Origin: Pasteurella testudinis DSM 23072
Lineage (GTDB): Bacteria > Pseudomonadota > Gammaproteobacteria > Enterobacterales > Pasteurellaceae
Length of the DNA stretch: 64,000 nt
Direction: 5' to 3'
Assembly: GCF_900176075.1 (NCBI RefSeq)
Contig: NZ_FWWV01000001.1
Coordinates: 1 to 64,000 of the forward strand
The position numbers were made by a program, and so were the translations under genes. Numbering within the stretch: the first letter of the stretch is position 1; every line of letters begins with the position of its first letter. The notes beneath the pieces were generated by a model that did no database searches, was not told where the DNA came from, and saw only the letters and a program-made list of their open reading frames with translations. Positions 55,485 through 64,000 of this stretch are shown here, piece after piece.

Positions 55485-56177
55485 CTAACGTTGTAAATAA
55501 GGCAACAGCTCGCGCAGGAAAACCTGATAACCTGCCAGCGTTAAATGCAGCCCTTCGCGGGTGTATGCCAGCGCCAGCTCGTTTTCATGATTCACAAAGT
55601 GCGGGTGCAGATCGATAAACACCACACCGCACTTTTCCGCCAGTGGACGTAAATGGTGATTCAACGCTATGATCCGCCGGTTATCGCTCAGGCTCAACAT
55701 TACCTGATCGATTTTCGGATCTTGCGATTGGTTCACCGGCAACACGGAGGATAAATGCAGCTCGCAATCGGGCAGGTGGGTTTGCAGGTTGCGGATGATC
55801 TGCTCGACGCGTTGGCTGACCGCCAGCGGCGTATCATTGGGGTATTTCGCCAAGTCGTTGACTCCGATCAGTAAAAACAGTTTGCGCGGTTGCAGCGGAT
55901 AAATGTGCTGCGCCAAGCGGTTCAGCACATCATAAGTATCGTTGCCGCTGATGCCGCGATTGTAGATCGTCAGCTCGGGCAGCATTTCATGAATCGGGAA
56001 TTCTTCGGTAATGGAATCGCCCAACAACACGATTTGTCCGGGACGGGTAAATTCATGCAGGCTATTGTAACGTTCCACCATCATTTCTCTCCGTTGCGCA
56101 CTGAAATTGATTAAAAATGCTTCGGCTTGTTGTTGTTTATTTTCTGCGATAAATTGCAAGATCTCTTTTAATGCCAT
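55485..56177 (-). CDS. SGNH/GDSL-type hydrolase
   Basis: The 230-residue protein has the SGNH blocks: IVLLGDSITEEFP (nucleophile Ser), YNRGISGNDTYDVL (Gly), LIGVNDLAKYP (Asn), and a C-terminal REGLHLTLAGYQVF with His. It resembles acylhydrolases acting on platelet-activating-factor-like or carbohydrate esters, but the substrate is unknown. There is no signal peptide from the chosen start at 56177, where GAGG lies eight bases ahead. The frame runs 46 codons further upstream without good start signals. It lies 18 bases before the maa-like gene on the same strand. Confidence 0.8.
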   Translation of the reverse strand: MALKEILQFIAENKQQQAEAFLINFSAQRREMMVERYNSLHEFTRPGQIVLLGDSITEEFPIHEMLPELTIYNRGISGNDTYDVLNRLAQHIYPLQPRKLFLLIGVNDLAKYPNDTPLAVSQRVEQIIRNLQTHLPDCELHLSSVLPVNQSQDPKIDQVMLSLSDNRRIIALNHHLRPLAEKCGVVFIDLHPHFVNHENELALAYTREGLHLTLAGYQVFLRELLPYLQR

Positions 56178-56424
56178 CGGGATAACCTCAAAGGTTGTTG
56201 CAGGGAGTAAAAATGGTACGCCTGCACGTCGAAAAAGGCAATCGACAAGTGGAAAGTGCGGTTTTCCGCGTAAGTTAAGTTCTTGTTTTTCCGCTTTAAT
56301 GCGATAAAACTCCACTTGATTATAAAAAAAGATAAAAATTAAGCATTAAATAATTAATTTAGGAATCCATATCACAAAAAAAATATTTATCTAACTCAAG
56401 CTGTTAAATTGTAAATTAATATAT

Positions 56425-56480
56425 TTGTACACTTAACCTTGGCTTTACATGGAGTAAGTTTACTTATGAGAAGTGTACAA
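56425..56480 (+). promoter_or_regulatory. sxy mRNA hairpin enclosing ribosome-binding site and start
   Basis: TTGTACACTT (56425-56434) and AAGTGTACAA (56471-56480) are perfect 10-base complements. The right arm covers codons 2-6 of sxy, and the loop contains GGAG (56451-56454) and the ATG (56466). Just before the ATG a second dyad TAAGT/ACTTA (56455-56466) adds structure. Such pairing would sequester the translation start. H. influenzae sxy is known to be controlled by mRNA secondary structure in its leader. Confidence 0.7.
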
Positions 56481-57107
56481 CAACATACTTATTGGGTTCG
56501 TAAACAGCTGGATCGGTTACTTGATGACGTTACAACAAGCAGCCTGTTTTCCGGTTACGGATTTTACCAAAATAATCATCTGTTCGGTATTCAACAATAC
56601 GGTATATTTTATCTGCGTGCGGAAGGGGATCTCGCCCGTTTGCTGGAAAAACAAGGGGCAGTGCCTTGTATTCCCAGCGATAATAACGCGCTGTCTTTAT
56701 CCCGTTATTACCGTTTGCCGTGCGAGATCAGCAACAATGATACGTTGTACCGTGAATTTCTGTTACGCTCAATAGAGCAGGTCAAGCAGCAAAAAATTGA
56801 TTTTCAACTCGCCAAGAAAACCCGCATCAAAGAATTGCCGAATCTCAGCATTAAGCACGAACGGTTATTAATAAAAATCAATATTATCAATGTCGCCCAA
56901 CTGCGTCGGGCAGGTGCGGAAAAAGCGTATACAATTGCCAAAAAACACGGCTTTTCAATTAATTTGGATTTTTACTGGAATTTGGTCGCCGCACTCCAAA
57001 ATATCCATGTTTCCCTGCTGCCGCCGGAGCAAAAAGCCAAGGCGTTGGAAAAGCTAAATCACTATTTGCGTAAGGCAGGATTACGCCCTGAAAAAGTAAA
57101 ACAATAA
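56466..57107 (+). CDS. sxy: competence regulator Sxy/TfoX
   Basis: The 213-residue protein matches H. influenzae Sxy (TfoX), which works with CRP to switch on the competence regulon at CRP-S promoters. The N-terminal TfoX domain (LFSGYGFYQNNHLFGIQQYGIFYLRAEG) and the C-terminal TfoX domain (RIKELPNLSIKHERLLIKINIINVAQLRRAGAEKAY) are complete, followed by LDFYWNLVAALQNIH. It fits a genome crowded with uptake signals. The ATG at 56466 is preferred over upstream in-frame codons from 56439, which fall in the leader hairpin. Confidence 0.92.
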   Translation: MRSVQQHTYWVRKQLDRLLDDVTTSSLFSGYGFYQNNHLFGIQQYGIFYLRAEGDLARLLEKQGAVPCIPSDNNALSLSRYYRLPCEISNNDTLYREFLLRSIEQVKQQKIDFQLAKKTRIKELPNLSIKHERLLIKINIINVAQLRRAGAEKAYTIAKKHGFSINLDFYWNLVAALQNIHVSLLPPEQKAKALEKLNHYLRKAGLRPEKVKQ

Positions 57108-57155
57108 CGCTCGGTTAATTGTCAAGTAAGCCAAATACATACCGCACTTTTATCC

Positions 57156-57189
57156 CAAGATCACAAATCTCTTCCAATTTGTGATCTTG
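57156..57189 (+). other. hairpin downstream of sxy
   Basis: CAAGATCACAAAT (57156-57168) and ATTTGTGATCTTG (57177-57189) form a perfect 13-bp stem with an 8-base loop. No T tract follows. The right arm overlaps a CRP-like site of the fossil trehalose promoter. Confidence 0.6.
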
Positions 57190-57211
57190 AACACTAGTCG
57201 GGAACGTTCCC
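57180..57211 (+). promoter_or_regulatory. fossil trehalose operon control region: CRP-like site and TreR operator
   Basis: GGGAACGTTCCC (57200-57211) is a perfect 12-bp palindrome with the core of the gammaproteobacterial TreR operator. Five bases upstream, TGTGATCTTGAACACT (57180-57195) matches the CRP consensus at 8 of 10 key positions. Both lie 70-100 bases before the treB remnant start, as expected for a CRP-activated, TreR-repressed trehalose promoter. Confidence 0.7.
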
Positions 57212-57280
57212 ATTGATAAGGAAATAAACAGGATTAAAATGCGTGCAGAATTTAAAAAACCCTCTGCAAGGATAAATATT

Positions 57281-57443
57281 ATGGCAAAGAAGCTGGATGC
57301 GAAAAATGTGACGCGCTTGATTGAATTGGTCGGCGGTGGTTTGATTTTGGGCTTCCGCAATATGATCGGAGATGTAGAAAACGGTTTATGATTTCCTGTG
57401 GTTGTTGGGTGATGCGATCGCGGTGAAAGCAGTGATGAAACCG
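57281..57443 (+). pseudogene. treB: treB remnant (trehalose PTS EIIBC), heavily deleted
   Basis: The gene starts at an ATG with AAGGA upstream and reads DAKNVTRLIELVGG, the TreB N-terminus. It then jumps at a Gly-Gly junction directly to GLILGFRNMIGD, which lies over 100 residues later in intact TreB. A stop follows at 57389. In the +1 frame, VYDFLWLLGDAI (from 57384) and AVKAVMK continue TreB similarity. Most of the permease is missing, so it cannot function in transport. An exact uptake signal (57439-57447) marks the junction to the treC remnant. Confidence 0.85.
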
Positions 57444-57469
57444 CACTTCGCACGGTGTCGACAAAAATG

Positions 57470-57937
57470 TTGGCGTTGGTGCTGAAAATTTTAGCGCAGA
57501 AATCCCGTGACAACAGCCGCACGCCGAAGCAGTGGAACAGCCAACCGCATGCCGGTTTCAGCAGCGGCGAGCCATGGATTGGAGTGGCGCAAAACTATCC
57601 GGAGATCAATGCCGAAAGTGCGGTCAACGATCGCGGCTCGGTATTCTATTGTTATAAAAAATTGATTGAATTGCGCAAATCGTTACCGTTACTGACCGAC
57701 GGCAACTACCAAGATTTATTGCCCGAACACCCGTCGGTTTGGAGCTATCTGCGTGATAACGGCAAACAGAAACTATGGGTGCTGGCAAATTTGAGCGGCC
57801 AAACACAAACAATCGCACGCCCGACACAAACCGGCGGCGAATGGAAATCCCTGCTCAACAACTATCCGCAAGCGCTATTGCCGCAGGATAAAATAGAGTT
57901 GGCGCCTTATCAGGCGGTTTATCTATTGCAAGCATAA
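57470..57937 (+). pseudogene. treC: treC remnant (trehalose-6-phosphate hydrolase C-terminus)
   Basis: About 155 codons encode the C-terminal quarter of TreC: ILAQKSRDNSRTPKQWN, HAGFSSGEPWIGVAQNYPEIN, VFYCYKKLIELRKSLPLLTDGNYQDLLPEHPSVWSY, ending YQAVYLLQA. The catalytic GH13 barrel residues upstream are absent, because the fragment is joined to treB'. An open frame from ATG 57455 could express it, but no activity is expected. In E. coli treB and treC are adjacent in this order, so the region is an operon collapsed by deletions. Confidence 0.88.
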
Positions 57938-58085
57938 TTGCTGCAAGTGCGGTTTTAGATTATTCGCGTTAACCTATTGTTTTGGGATAGGCTTGGAAGA
58001 AATATCGCCAATTAGCAAAAATAATACTTGCATAATAAAAACGGATTCAGTATTTTAAATGCAACCGATTTTTAAGGATATCAAC
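57938..58085 (+). promoter_or_regulatory. region between the tre remnant and the his leader
   Basis: An uptake signal follows the treC remnant at 57945-57953. The his promoter is expected in the AT-rich part around 58000-58060 (CATAATAAAA may be a -10), but no convincing -35 can be named. Confidence 0.35.
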
Positions 58086-58127
58086 ATGAATTTGACTCGT
58101 ACTGCAACTCACCACCACCATACCTGA
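58086..58127 (+). CDS. hisL: his operon leader peptide
   Basis: A 13-codon open frame encodes MNLTRTATHHHHT, with four consecutive His codons, preceded by AAGGA. It lies 145 bases before hisG and just ahead of an intrinsic terminator. This is the classical his attenuation arrangement: ribosome stalling at His codons under histidine starvation favours an antiterminator. The run of four His codons is shorter than the seven in E. coli. Confidence 0.93.
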   Translation: MNLTRTATHHHHT

Positions 58128-58199
58128 TTTTTCTTTCAGGCGTTTGGTGTTGCTTGGAAGATCAACCTCTTCCGAGTCAAGTACGATAAAGTAATAACG

Positions 58200-58238
58200 A
58201 CCCCTCGGAAGGAAACTTTCGAGGGGTTTATTTTTTTA
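58200..58238 (+). terminator. his operon attenuator terminator
   Basis: ACCCCTCG (58200-58207) and CGAGGGGT (58220-58227) form the terminator stem, followed by a T run. Upstream, TTGGAAGATCAACCTCTTCC offers pausing and antiterminator stems (GGAAGA/TCTTCC). Together with hisL this forms a transcription attenuator. Confidence 0.88.
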
Positions 58239-58272
58239 ACCGTTTTAAAATTAAATAATTTAAGGATTGACT

Positions 58273-59172
58273 ATGTTGGATAAAAAACGTTTACGCATTG
58301 CCATGCAAAAATCCGGTCGTTTGAGCAAAGAGTCGCAAGAGCTGCTGAAACAGTGTGGGGTGAAAATCAATTGGAATGAGCAGCGTTTGATAGCCTATTC
58401 GGAAAATATGCCGATTGATATTCTGCGCGTGCGTGACGACGATATTCCGGGCTTGGTGTTTGACGGCGTGGTCGATTTGGGGATTATCGGCGAAAACGTG
58501 CTGGAGGAAGAGGAGTTGGGGCGTTTGTCCGCCGGTGATGACGTGCAATATAAAATGCTGAAACGCCTCGAATTCGGCGGTTGCCGCCTTTCGTTGGCGA
58601 TTCCGCGCGATATTGCTTACAACGGCGTGCAAGATTTGAAAGATGCCCGTATCGCCACCTCTTATCCAAACTTGTTAAAACGCTATATGCAGGAAGAGGG
58701 CGTGCCGTTTAAAAACTGTCTATTGACCGGTTCGGTCGAAGTGGCACCGACTGCCGGTTTAGCCACAGCGATCTGCGATTTGGTGTCGTCAGGGGCGACG
58801 CTTGAAGCCAACGGTTTGCGCGAAGTGGAAATTATTTATCAATCCAAAGCCTGTTTAATCCAGCGCGCCGCTGAGTTGAGCGATGAAAAACAAGCGCTGG
58901 TGGACAAACTGCTGACCCGTATCCAAGGGGTGCAGCAAGCCAGCGAAAGCAAATATATCATGCTGCATGCGCCGAAAGACAAACTCGATGAAATTACCGC
59001 ACTTTTACCTGGCGTGGAACACCCGACCATTCTGCCATTGGCGCACGATGACGACAAAGTGGCAATGCATGTGGTCAGTCAGGAAAACCTGTTCTGGGAA
59101 ACCATGGAAGAACTGAAAGCGGTTGGTGCCAGCTCGATTTTGGTGCTGCCGATTGAGAAAATGATGGGCTAA
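58273..59172 (+). CDS. hisG: ATP phosphoribosyltransferase
   Basis: The 299-residue long-form enzyme starts histidine synthesis from ATP and PRPP and is feedback-inhibited by histidine. It shows [32 protein letters not shown], and [27 protein letters not shown] (PRPP-binding). The C-terminal ACT-like regulatory domain includes [20 protein letters not shown]. The length equals E. coli HisG. The ATG at 58273 is used; the TTG two codons earlier lies in the Shine-Dalgarno AAGGA. Confidence 0.97.
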   Translation: MLDKKRLRIAMQKSGRLSKESQELLKQCGVKINWNEQRLIAYSENMPIDILRVRDDDIPGLVFDGVVDLGIIGENVLEEEELGRLSAGDDVQYKMLKRLEFGGCRLSLAIPRDIAYNGVQDLKDARIATSYPNLLKRYMQEEGVPFKNCLLTGSVEVAPTAGLATAICDLVSSGATLEANGLREVEIIYQSKACLIQRAAELSDEKQALVDKLLTRIQGVQQASESKYIMLHAPKDKLDEITALLPGVEHPTILPLAHDDDKVAMHVVSQENLFWETMEELKAVGASSILVLPIEKMMG

Positions 59173-59221
59173 AACCGCACTTTAGCGCATATCATCGAAT
59201 ATATAATAGAAGAGATAAAAT

Positions 59222-60508
59222 ATGAAAACCCTGATTTGGAATGAACTGAACGAGAATGAAAAACAGCAGGCGCTGACCCGTCCGGCGATTTCGGCCTCCG
59301 ATGAAATTAAACGTGCGGTGGAAAATATCGTCAATTTAGTGAAGCGCGACGGCGACAGTGCATTATTTGCGTTGAGTGAAAAATTCGACAAAGTGAAATT
59401 GGACAGTCTGGTGGTGTCGAAACAACAAATCGAACAAGCCGCCGCGCGCATTCCCGACGAGCTGAAACAGGCGATTCAAAATGCCAAGCGCAATATCACC
59501 GTCTTTCACCAAGCGCAGCAACCGCAAGCGGTCGATTTGGAAACCCAAGCCGGCGTGCGCTGCCAAGTGTTGACCCGTCCGATCAATCGGGTCGGTTTAT
59601 ATATTCCCGGCGGCTCGGCACCGCTCTTTTCAACGGTGTTGATGTTGGCGATTCCGGCGCAAATCGCAGGCTGCAAAAAAGTGGTACTGTGTTCGCCTCC
59701 GCCGATTGCTGATGAAATTCTGTATGCCGCCGATTTATGCGGCGTGGAAACTATTTATGCGGTCGGTGGTGCGCAAGCGGTTGCGGCAATGGCGTTCGGC
59801 ACGCAAACTGTGGCTAAAGTGGATAAAATTTTCGGACCGGGCAATGCTTTTGTGACCGAAGCCAAGCGCCAAGCCAGCCAAAGCATTAACGGCGCAGCAA
59901 TTGATATGCCTGCCGGCCCGTCGGAAGTGCTGGTGCTGGCGGACGAATTCGCTGATCCGGATTTTGTCGCCAGTGATTTATTGTCACAGGCTGAACACGG
60001 CGCGGATAGCCAAGTGATTTTGGTTACGCCGAGCCAAGCACTGGCACAAGCGGTCGAACAGGCGATTGAGCGTCAATTGGCACAATTGCCACGCGCTGAA
60101 ACGGCGCGCAAAGCCTTGAGCCACAGCCGCATTTTTATCGCCGCCGATTTGGCGCAGTGTGTGGCGATCAGCAATGAATATGCCCCAGAGCATTTGGTGG
60201 TGCAAGTGGAAAACGCCCGTGATTTATTGCCTGAACTGGATAATGCCGGTTCGATTTTCTTGGGCGCGTATTCTCCTGAAAGCATGGGCGATTACGCCAG
60301 CGGAACCAACCATGTTTTGCCGACCTACGGTTACACCCGCACTTATTCCAGTTTGGGCTTGGCGGATTTCAGTAAACGCATGACGGTGCAAGAATTAACG
60401 CCGCAAGGCTTTAAAGATCTGGCGCGTACGGTAGAATTGATGGCAAGTGCCGAACAACTGGACGCACACAAACAAGCGGTCAGTATCCGCTTGGCGAAGA
60501 TGGGATAA
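59222..60508 (+). CDS. hisD: histidinol dehydrogenase
   Basis: The 428-residue zinc enzyme oxidises histidinol to histidine in two NAD-dependent steps. Landmarks are [62 protein letters not shown], the zinc-site [14 protein letters not shown] and NEYAPEHL with catalytic His, and [12 protein letters not shown]. It follows hisG by 49 bases that include an uptake signal. Confidence 0.97.
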   Translation: MKTLIWNELNENEKQQALTRPAISASDEIKRAVENIVNLVKRDGDSALFALSEKFDKVKLDSLVVSKQQIEQAAARIPDELKQAIQNAKRNITVFHQAQQPQAVDLETQAGVRCQVLTRPINRVGLYIPGGSAPLFSTVLMLAIPAQIAGCKKVVLCSPPPIADEILYAADLCGVETIYAVGGAQAVAAMAFGTQTVAKVDKIFGPGNAFVTEAKRQASQSINGAAIDMPAGPSEVLVLADEFADPDFVASDLLSQAEHGADSQVILVTPSQALAQAVEQAIERQLAQLPRAETARKALSHSRIFIAADLAQCVAISNEYAPEHLVVQVENARDLLPELDNAGSIFLGAYSPESMGDYASGTNHVLPTYGYTRTYSSLGLADFSKRMTVQELTPQGFKDLARTVELMASAEQLDAHKQAVSIRLAKMG

Positions 60509-61585
<1,077 letters not shown>

Positions 61586-61595
61586 GGACAACATC

Positions 61596-62699
61596 ATGAC
61601 ACAAACCACTCCACAAAAAATTCTGTTTATCGACCGCGACGGCACTTTGATTGACGAGCCGAAAACCGATTTCCAAATTGATACGTTGGAAAAGCTGAAA
61701 TTCGAGCCGAATGTGATTCCGGCACTGCTGAAACTGCGTGACAAAGGTTTTCGGTTTGTGATGGTCAGCAATCAGGACGGTTTAGGTACGGAATCGCTGC
61801 CGCAAGCTGATTTTGACAAACCGCACAATGCGATGATGGAACTGTTCCGCTCGCAGGGAATTGAGTTTGATGAAGTGCTGATTTGTCCGCACCGTCCGGA
61901 AGACAACTGCGCCTGTCGTAAACCGAAACTCGGTTTGATGAAAAAATATATCAATAAAGGGCTGTTCGATCCGAAACACAGCTATGTGATCGGCGACCGC
62001 TCCACTGATATGCAACTGGCGGATAATTTGGGTATTGCCGGCTTGCAGTATCACCCTGAAAAGTTGAATTGGGATCTGATCGCCGAAAAAATTCTGGCAA
62101 AACGTGTGCGCAAATCCGGTTTCAAACCGCGCCATGCGGCGGTGGTGCGCACCACCAAAGAGACTGATATTCGGGTGGAAGTGTGGTTGGACGAGCAAGG
62201 CATGAACGAAATCAAAACCGGTTTAGGCTTTTTTGATCACATGCTCGATCAAATCGCTACCCACGGCGGTTTCCGCATGAAAGTGACGGTGGACGGCGAT
62301 CTGCATATCGACGATCACCACACCATCGAAGATACCGCACTTGCCCTTGGCGAAGCGTTAAAACAAGCCTTAGGCAACAAACGCGGCATCGCCCGTTTCG
62401 GCTTTGTGTTGCCGATGGACGAATGCAAAGCGGAATGCGCGATGGACTTGTCCGGCCGCCCGTACCTGAAATTCAAAGCCAAATTCACCCGCGACAAAGT
62501 GGGCGATTTCAGCACCGAAATGGCGGAACATTTCTTTATGTCGCTCTCCTACGCACTGGCGTGCACATTGCATATCAGCGTCAAAGGCAAAAACGCCCAC
62601 CACCAAGTGGAAGCGATTTTCAAAGCCTTCGGGCGCACCTTACGCCAAGCGATTCGAATTGAAAGCGACCAGTTGCCGAGCTCGAAAGGGGTGTTGTAA
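61596..62699 (+). CDS. hisB: bifunctional histidinol-phosphatase/imidazoleglycerol-phosphate dehydratase
   Basis: The 367-residue fusion has an N-terminal HAD phosphatase ([12 protein letters not shown], with the nucleophile Asp, and zinc-loop [14 protein letters not shown]) and a C-terminal IGP dehydratase ([48 protein letters not shown]). Both active sites look complete. The ATG at 61596 is chosen over upstream frame extension inside hisC. The stop is 4 bases before hisH. Confidence 0.97.
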   Translation: MTQTTPQKILFIDRDGTLIDEPKTDFQIDTLEKLKFEPNVIPALLKLRDKGFRFVMVSNQDGLGTESLPQADFDKPHNAMMELFRSQGIEFDEVLICPHRPEDNCACRKPKLGLMKKYINKGLFDPKHSYVIGDRSTDMQLADNLGIAGLQYHPEKLNWDLIAEKILAKRVRKSGFKPRHAAVVRTTKETDIRVEVWLDEQGMNEIKTGLGFFDHMLDQIATHGGFRMKVTVDGDLHIDDHHTIEDTALALGEALKQALGNKRGIARFGFVLPMDECKAECAMDLSGRPYLKFKAKFTRDKVGDFSTEMAEHFFMSLSYALACTLHISVKGKNAHHQVEAIFKAFGRTLRQAIRIESDQLPSSKGVL

Positions 62700-62703
62700 G
62701 AGG

Positions 62704-63294
62704 ATGAATATTGTAATTATCGACACCGGCTGTGCCAATTTATCATCGGTAAAATTCGCCTTTGATCGTTTGGGCTATCAGGCGAAAATCAGCCGAGATC
62801 TAAATCAGATTCAGCAAGCGGATAAGTTGCTCCTCCCTGGAGTTGGCACAGCGGCAGCAGCGATAAAAAACCTCACCGATCGCAATTTAATCGAAACGAT
62901 CCGTCAGCTAACACAGCCGGTTCTTGGCATCTGTTTAGGCATGCAGTTGATGACCGAATTTTCAGCAGAAGGCAATTTAGCCACCTTGAATTTGATGTCG
63001 GGACATACGGATTTGATCCCGGATACTGGCTTACCGTTGCCGCATATGGGTTGGAACCAAGTGCGGTATCAAGCGGATCATCCGCTGTTTGCAGATATTG
63101 AACAAGACAGCCATTTTTATTTTGTGCATAGCTATGCGGTATTACCCAACGAAAACACCATTGCCAGCTGCAACTACGGTGTACCGTTCTCCGCTGCGCT
63201 GGGCTACAAAAATTTCTACGGCGTGCAGTTTCATCCTGAACGTTCCGGCAAGGCTGGGGCGCAGTTGTTGAAGAATTTTGTGGAGAAAATATAA
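62704..63294 (+). CDS. hisH: imidazole glycerol phosphate synthase, glutaminase subunit
   Basis: The 196-residue class I amidotransferase supplies ammonia to HisF. The oxyanion strand is LLPGVG, the nucleophile is Cys in LGICLGMQLM, and the catalytic His-x-Glu is in GVQFHPERSGKAG. The ATG at 62704 follows AAGAGG. In H. influenzae hisA, hisF and hisIE follow directly; here the next gene is an unrelated BRO-type gene, so the partner HisF must be encoded elsewhere, if it is present. Confidence 0.96.
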   Translation: MNIVIIDTGCANLSSVKFAFDRLGYQAKISRDLNQIQQADKLLLPGVGTAAAAIKNLTDRNLIETIRQLTQPVLGICLGMQLMTEFSAEGNLATLNLMSGHTDLIPDTGLPLPHMGWNQVRYQADHPLFADIEQDSHFYFVHSYAVLPNENTIASCNYGVPFSAALGYKNFYGVQFHPERSGKAGAQLLKNFVEKI

Positions 63295-63369
63295 AAGTGC
63301 GGTTGGTTTGCTCACATTTGCGATCCCTGTTCCAGAAATGCGGATATGCTGTTTCATATGAATAAAATA

Positions 63370-63385
63370 CTGTATATAATTACAG
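63370..63385 (+). promoter_or_regulatory. LexA (SOS) box
   Basis: CTGTATATAATTACAG fits the gammaproteobacterial LexA consensus (CTGT, eight AT-rich bases, ACAG) perfectly and ends 24 bases before the start codon of the BRO-type gene, where bound LexA would block expression. Confidence 0.75.
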
Positions 63386-63409
63386 TTATTTTGTTTGGAG
63401 GGAAAGGCG

Positions 63410-64000
63410 ATGAGTGAGATTAAATTGTTTGAAAATAGCCAAATTCGTTCCGTTTGGAACGATGAAAAAGAGGAATGGTTTTTTAGTGTTGTGGATATGG
63501 TTGCAGCGCTGACTGAGAGCCCTAATCCGAGAGATTATTGGTATCGTGTTAAAAAACGGATGTCCGATGAAGAGAAATCCGAACTGTCGACAATTTGTCG
63601 ACAGTTGAAATTACAAGCTGCCGATGGAAAAATGCGAGAAACTGATGTGGCTGATACACAAGGCATTTTCCGCATTATTCAATCTATTCCGTCTCCCAAA
63701 GCTGAGCCGTTTAAAATGTGGTTGGCGGAAGTAGGAAAAGAACGGATCGATGAAATTATCGATCCTGAATTAACGATTGATCGCGCACTGGAAACCTATG
63801 CTAAAAAAGGATATTCCCGTGAATGGATTAATCAGCGCTTACAGGCGATTCAAGTCAGAAAAGAGCTGACCGATGCTTGGTAGGATCACGGAGTGGAACA
63901 AGGGCGTGAATTTGCTATTTTGACCAACGAGATTACGCAAGCATGGAGCGGCATGACGGCACGTGAATATAAATCGTTCAAAGGGTTAAAAAAGGAAAGT
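63410..64000 (+). pseudogene. BRO-N/DinD-like antirepressor-type gene with in-frame amber stop
   Basis: The first 157 codons from ATG 63410 (GGAGGGAAAGG upstream) encode a BRO-N domain protein: FENSQIRSVWNDEKEEWFFSVVDMVAALTES, then NPRDYWYRVKKRM. A TAG at 63881-63883 follows ELTDAW. The same frame then stays open to the window edge and reads DHGVEQGREFAILTNEITQAW and KSFKGLKKES. That continuation resembles the C-terminal part of this family and of DinD, so the stop interrupts the gene rather than ending it. It may be a recent pseudogene, a suppressed amber or a sequencing error. It lies where hisA would be expected. Confidence 0.75.

Noticed and set aside
57455-57937. Treating the 160-codon frame as an intact alpha-amylase-like gene
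   Set aside because: It aligns only with the C-terminal quarter of TreC, and its first codons derive from internal TreC sequence after a deletion.

Overview
The window is chromosomal DNA from a member of the Pasteurellaceae. Three things point there: gene order close to Haemophilus influenzae (dxr-uppS-cdsA-rseP-bamA-skp-lpxD-fabZ-lpxA-lpxB-rnhB; menB-menC and aroQ-accB-accC; yhdT-panF-prmA then dusB-fis), an sxy/tfoX competence gene, and many copies of the Haemophilus-type DNA uptake signal AAGTGCGGT (roughly 55-60 exact copies counted by eye on both strands). Most of the window looks moderately GC-rich, clearly above H. influenzae. The genus cannot be fixed from the sequence alone.

Layout. 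1-213: 5' end of an ISAs1-type transposase gene, cut by the window edge. 214-15758: housekeeping genes for translation (rpsB, tsf, frr), UMP kinase, isoprenoid and phospholipid precursors, sigma-E protease, outer-membrane assembly and lipid A. 15829-25544: alaA, a menaquinone block (menF, D, H, B, C, without menE), aroQ, accBC. 25636-28227: yhdT-panF-prmA. 28313-40558: an AT-rich catabolic island, described below. 40870-49229: dusB-fis, a small lipoprotein, sodA, maeB, rsuA, bcr and an orphan treR. 49395-54605: nifJ (pyruvate:flavodoxin/ferredoxin oxidoreductase) behind a GltD-like flavoprotein with extra Fe-S clusters. 54864-57107: maa-like acetyltransferase, SGNH hydrolase, sxy. 57180-57937: remains of a trehalose operon (operator, treB', treC'). 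58086-63294: his leader peptide, attenuator and hisGDCBH. 63370-64000: a LexA box and a BRO-N/DinD-like gene with an in-frame amber codon.

The most interesting system is the island at 28.3-40.6 kb. It sits between prmA and dusB-fis, which are neighbours in H. influenzae and E. coli. It encodes a complete sulfoquinovose (sulfo-EMP) pathway: sulfoquinovosidase (yihQ), sulfoquinovose isomerase (yihS), sulfofructose kinase (yihV), sulfofructose-phosphate aldolase (yihT), sulfolactaldehyde reductase (yihU) and the DeoR-type regulator csqR. Active-site residues known from E. coli are kept, several at identical numbering. The transport parts differ from E. coli: a three-gene TRAP importer (dctQ-dctM-dctP) and a TauE-type exporter stand where E. 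coli has YihO/YihP, and a canonical GalM-type mutarotase stands where E. coli has YihR. The island is AT-rich and has only two exact uptake signals in about 12 kb, which suggests it was acquired.

Other signals worth a look: a long inverted repeat enclosing the sxy ribosome-binding site and start codon; a fossil trehalose operon that keeps an intact TreR operator while treR survives 8 kb away; a his operon that stops after hisH; and a NAD(P)H-oxidoreductase/PFOR gene pair.
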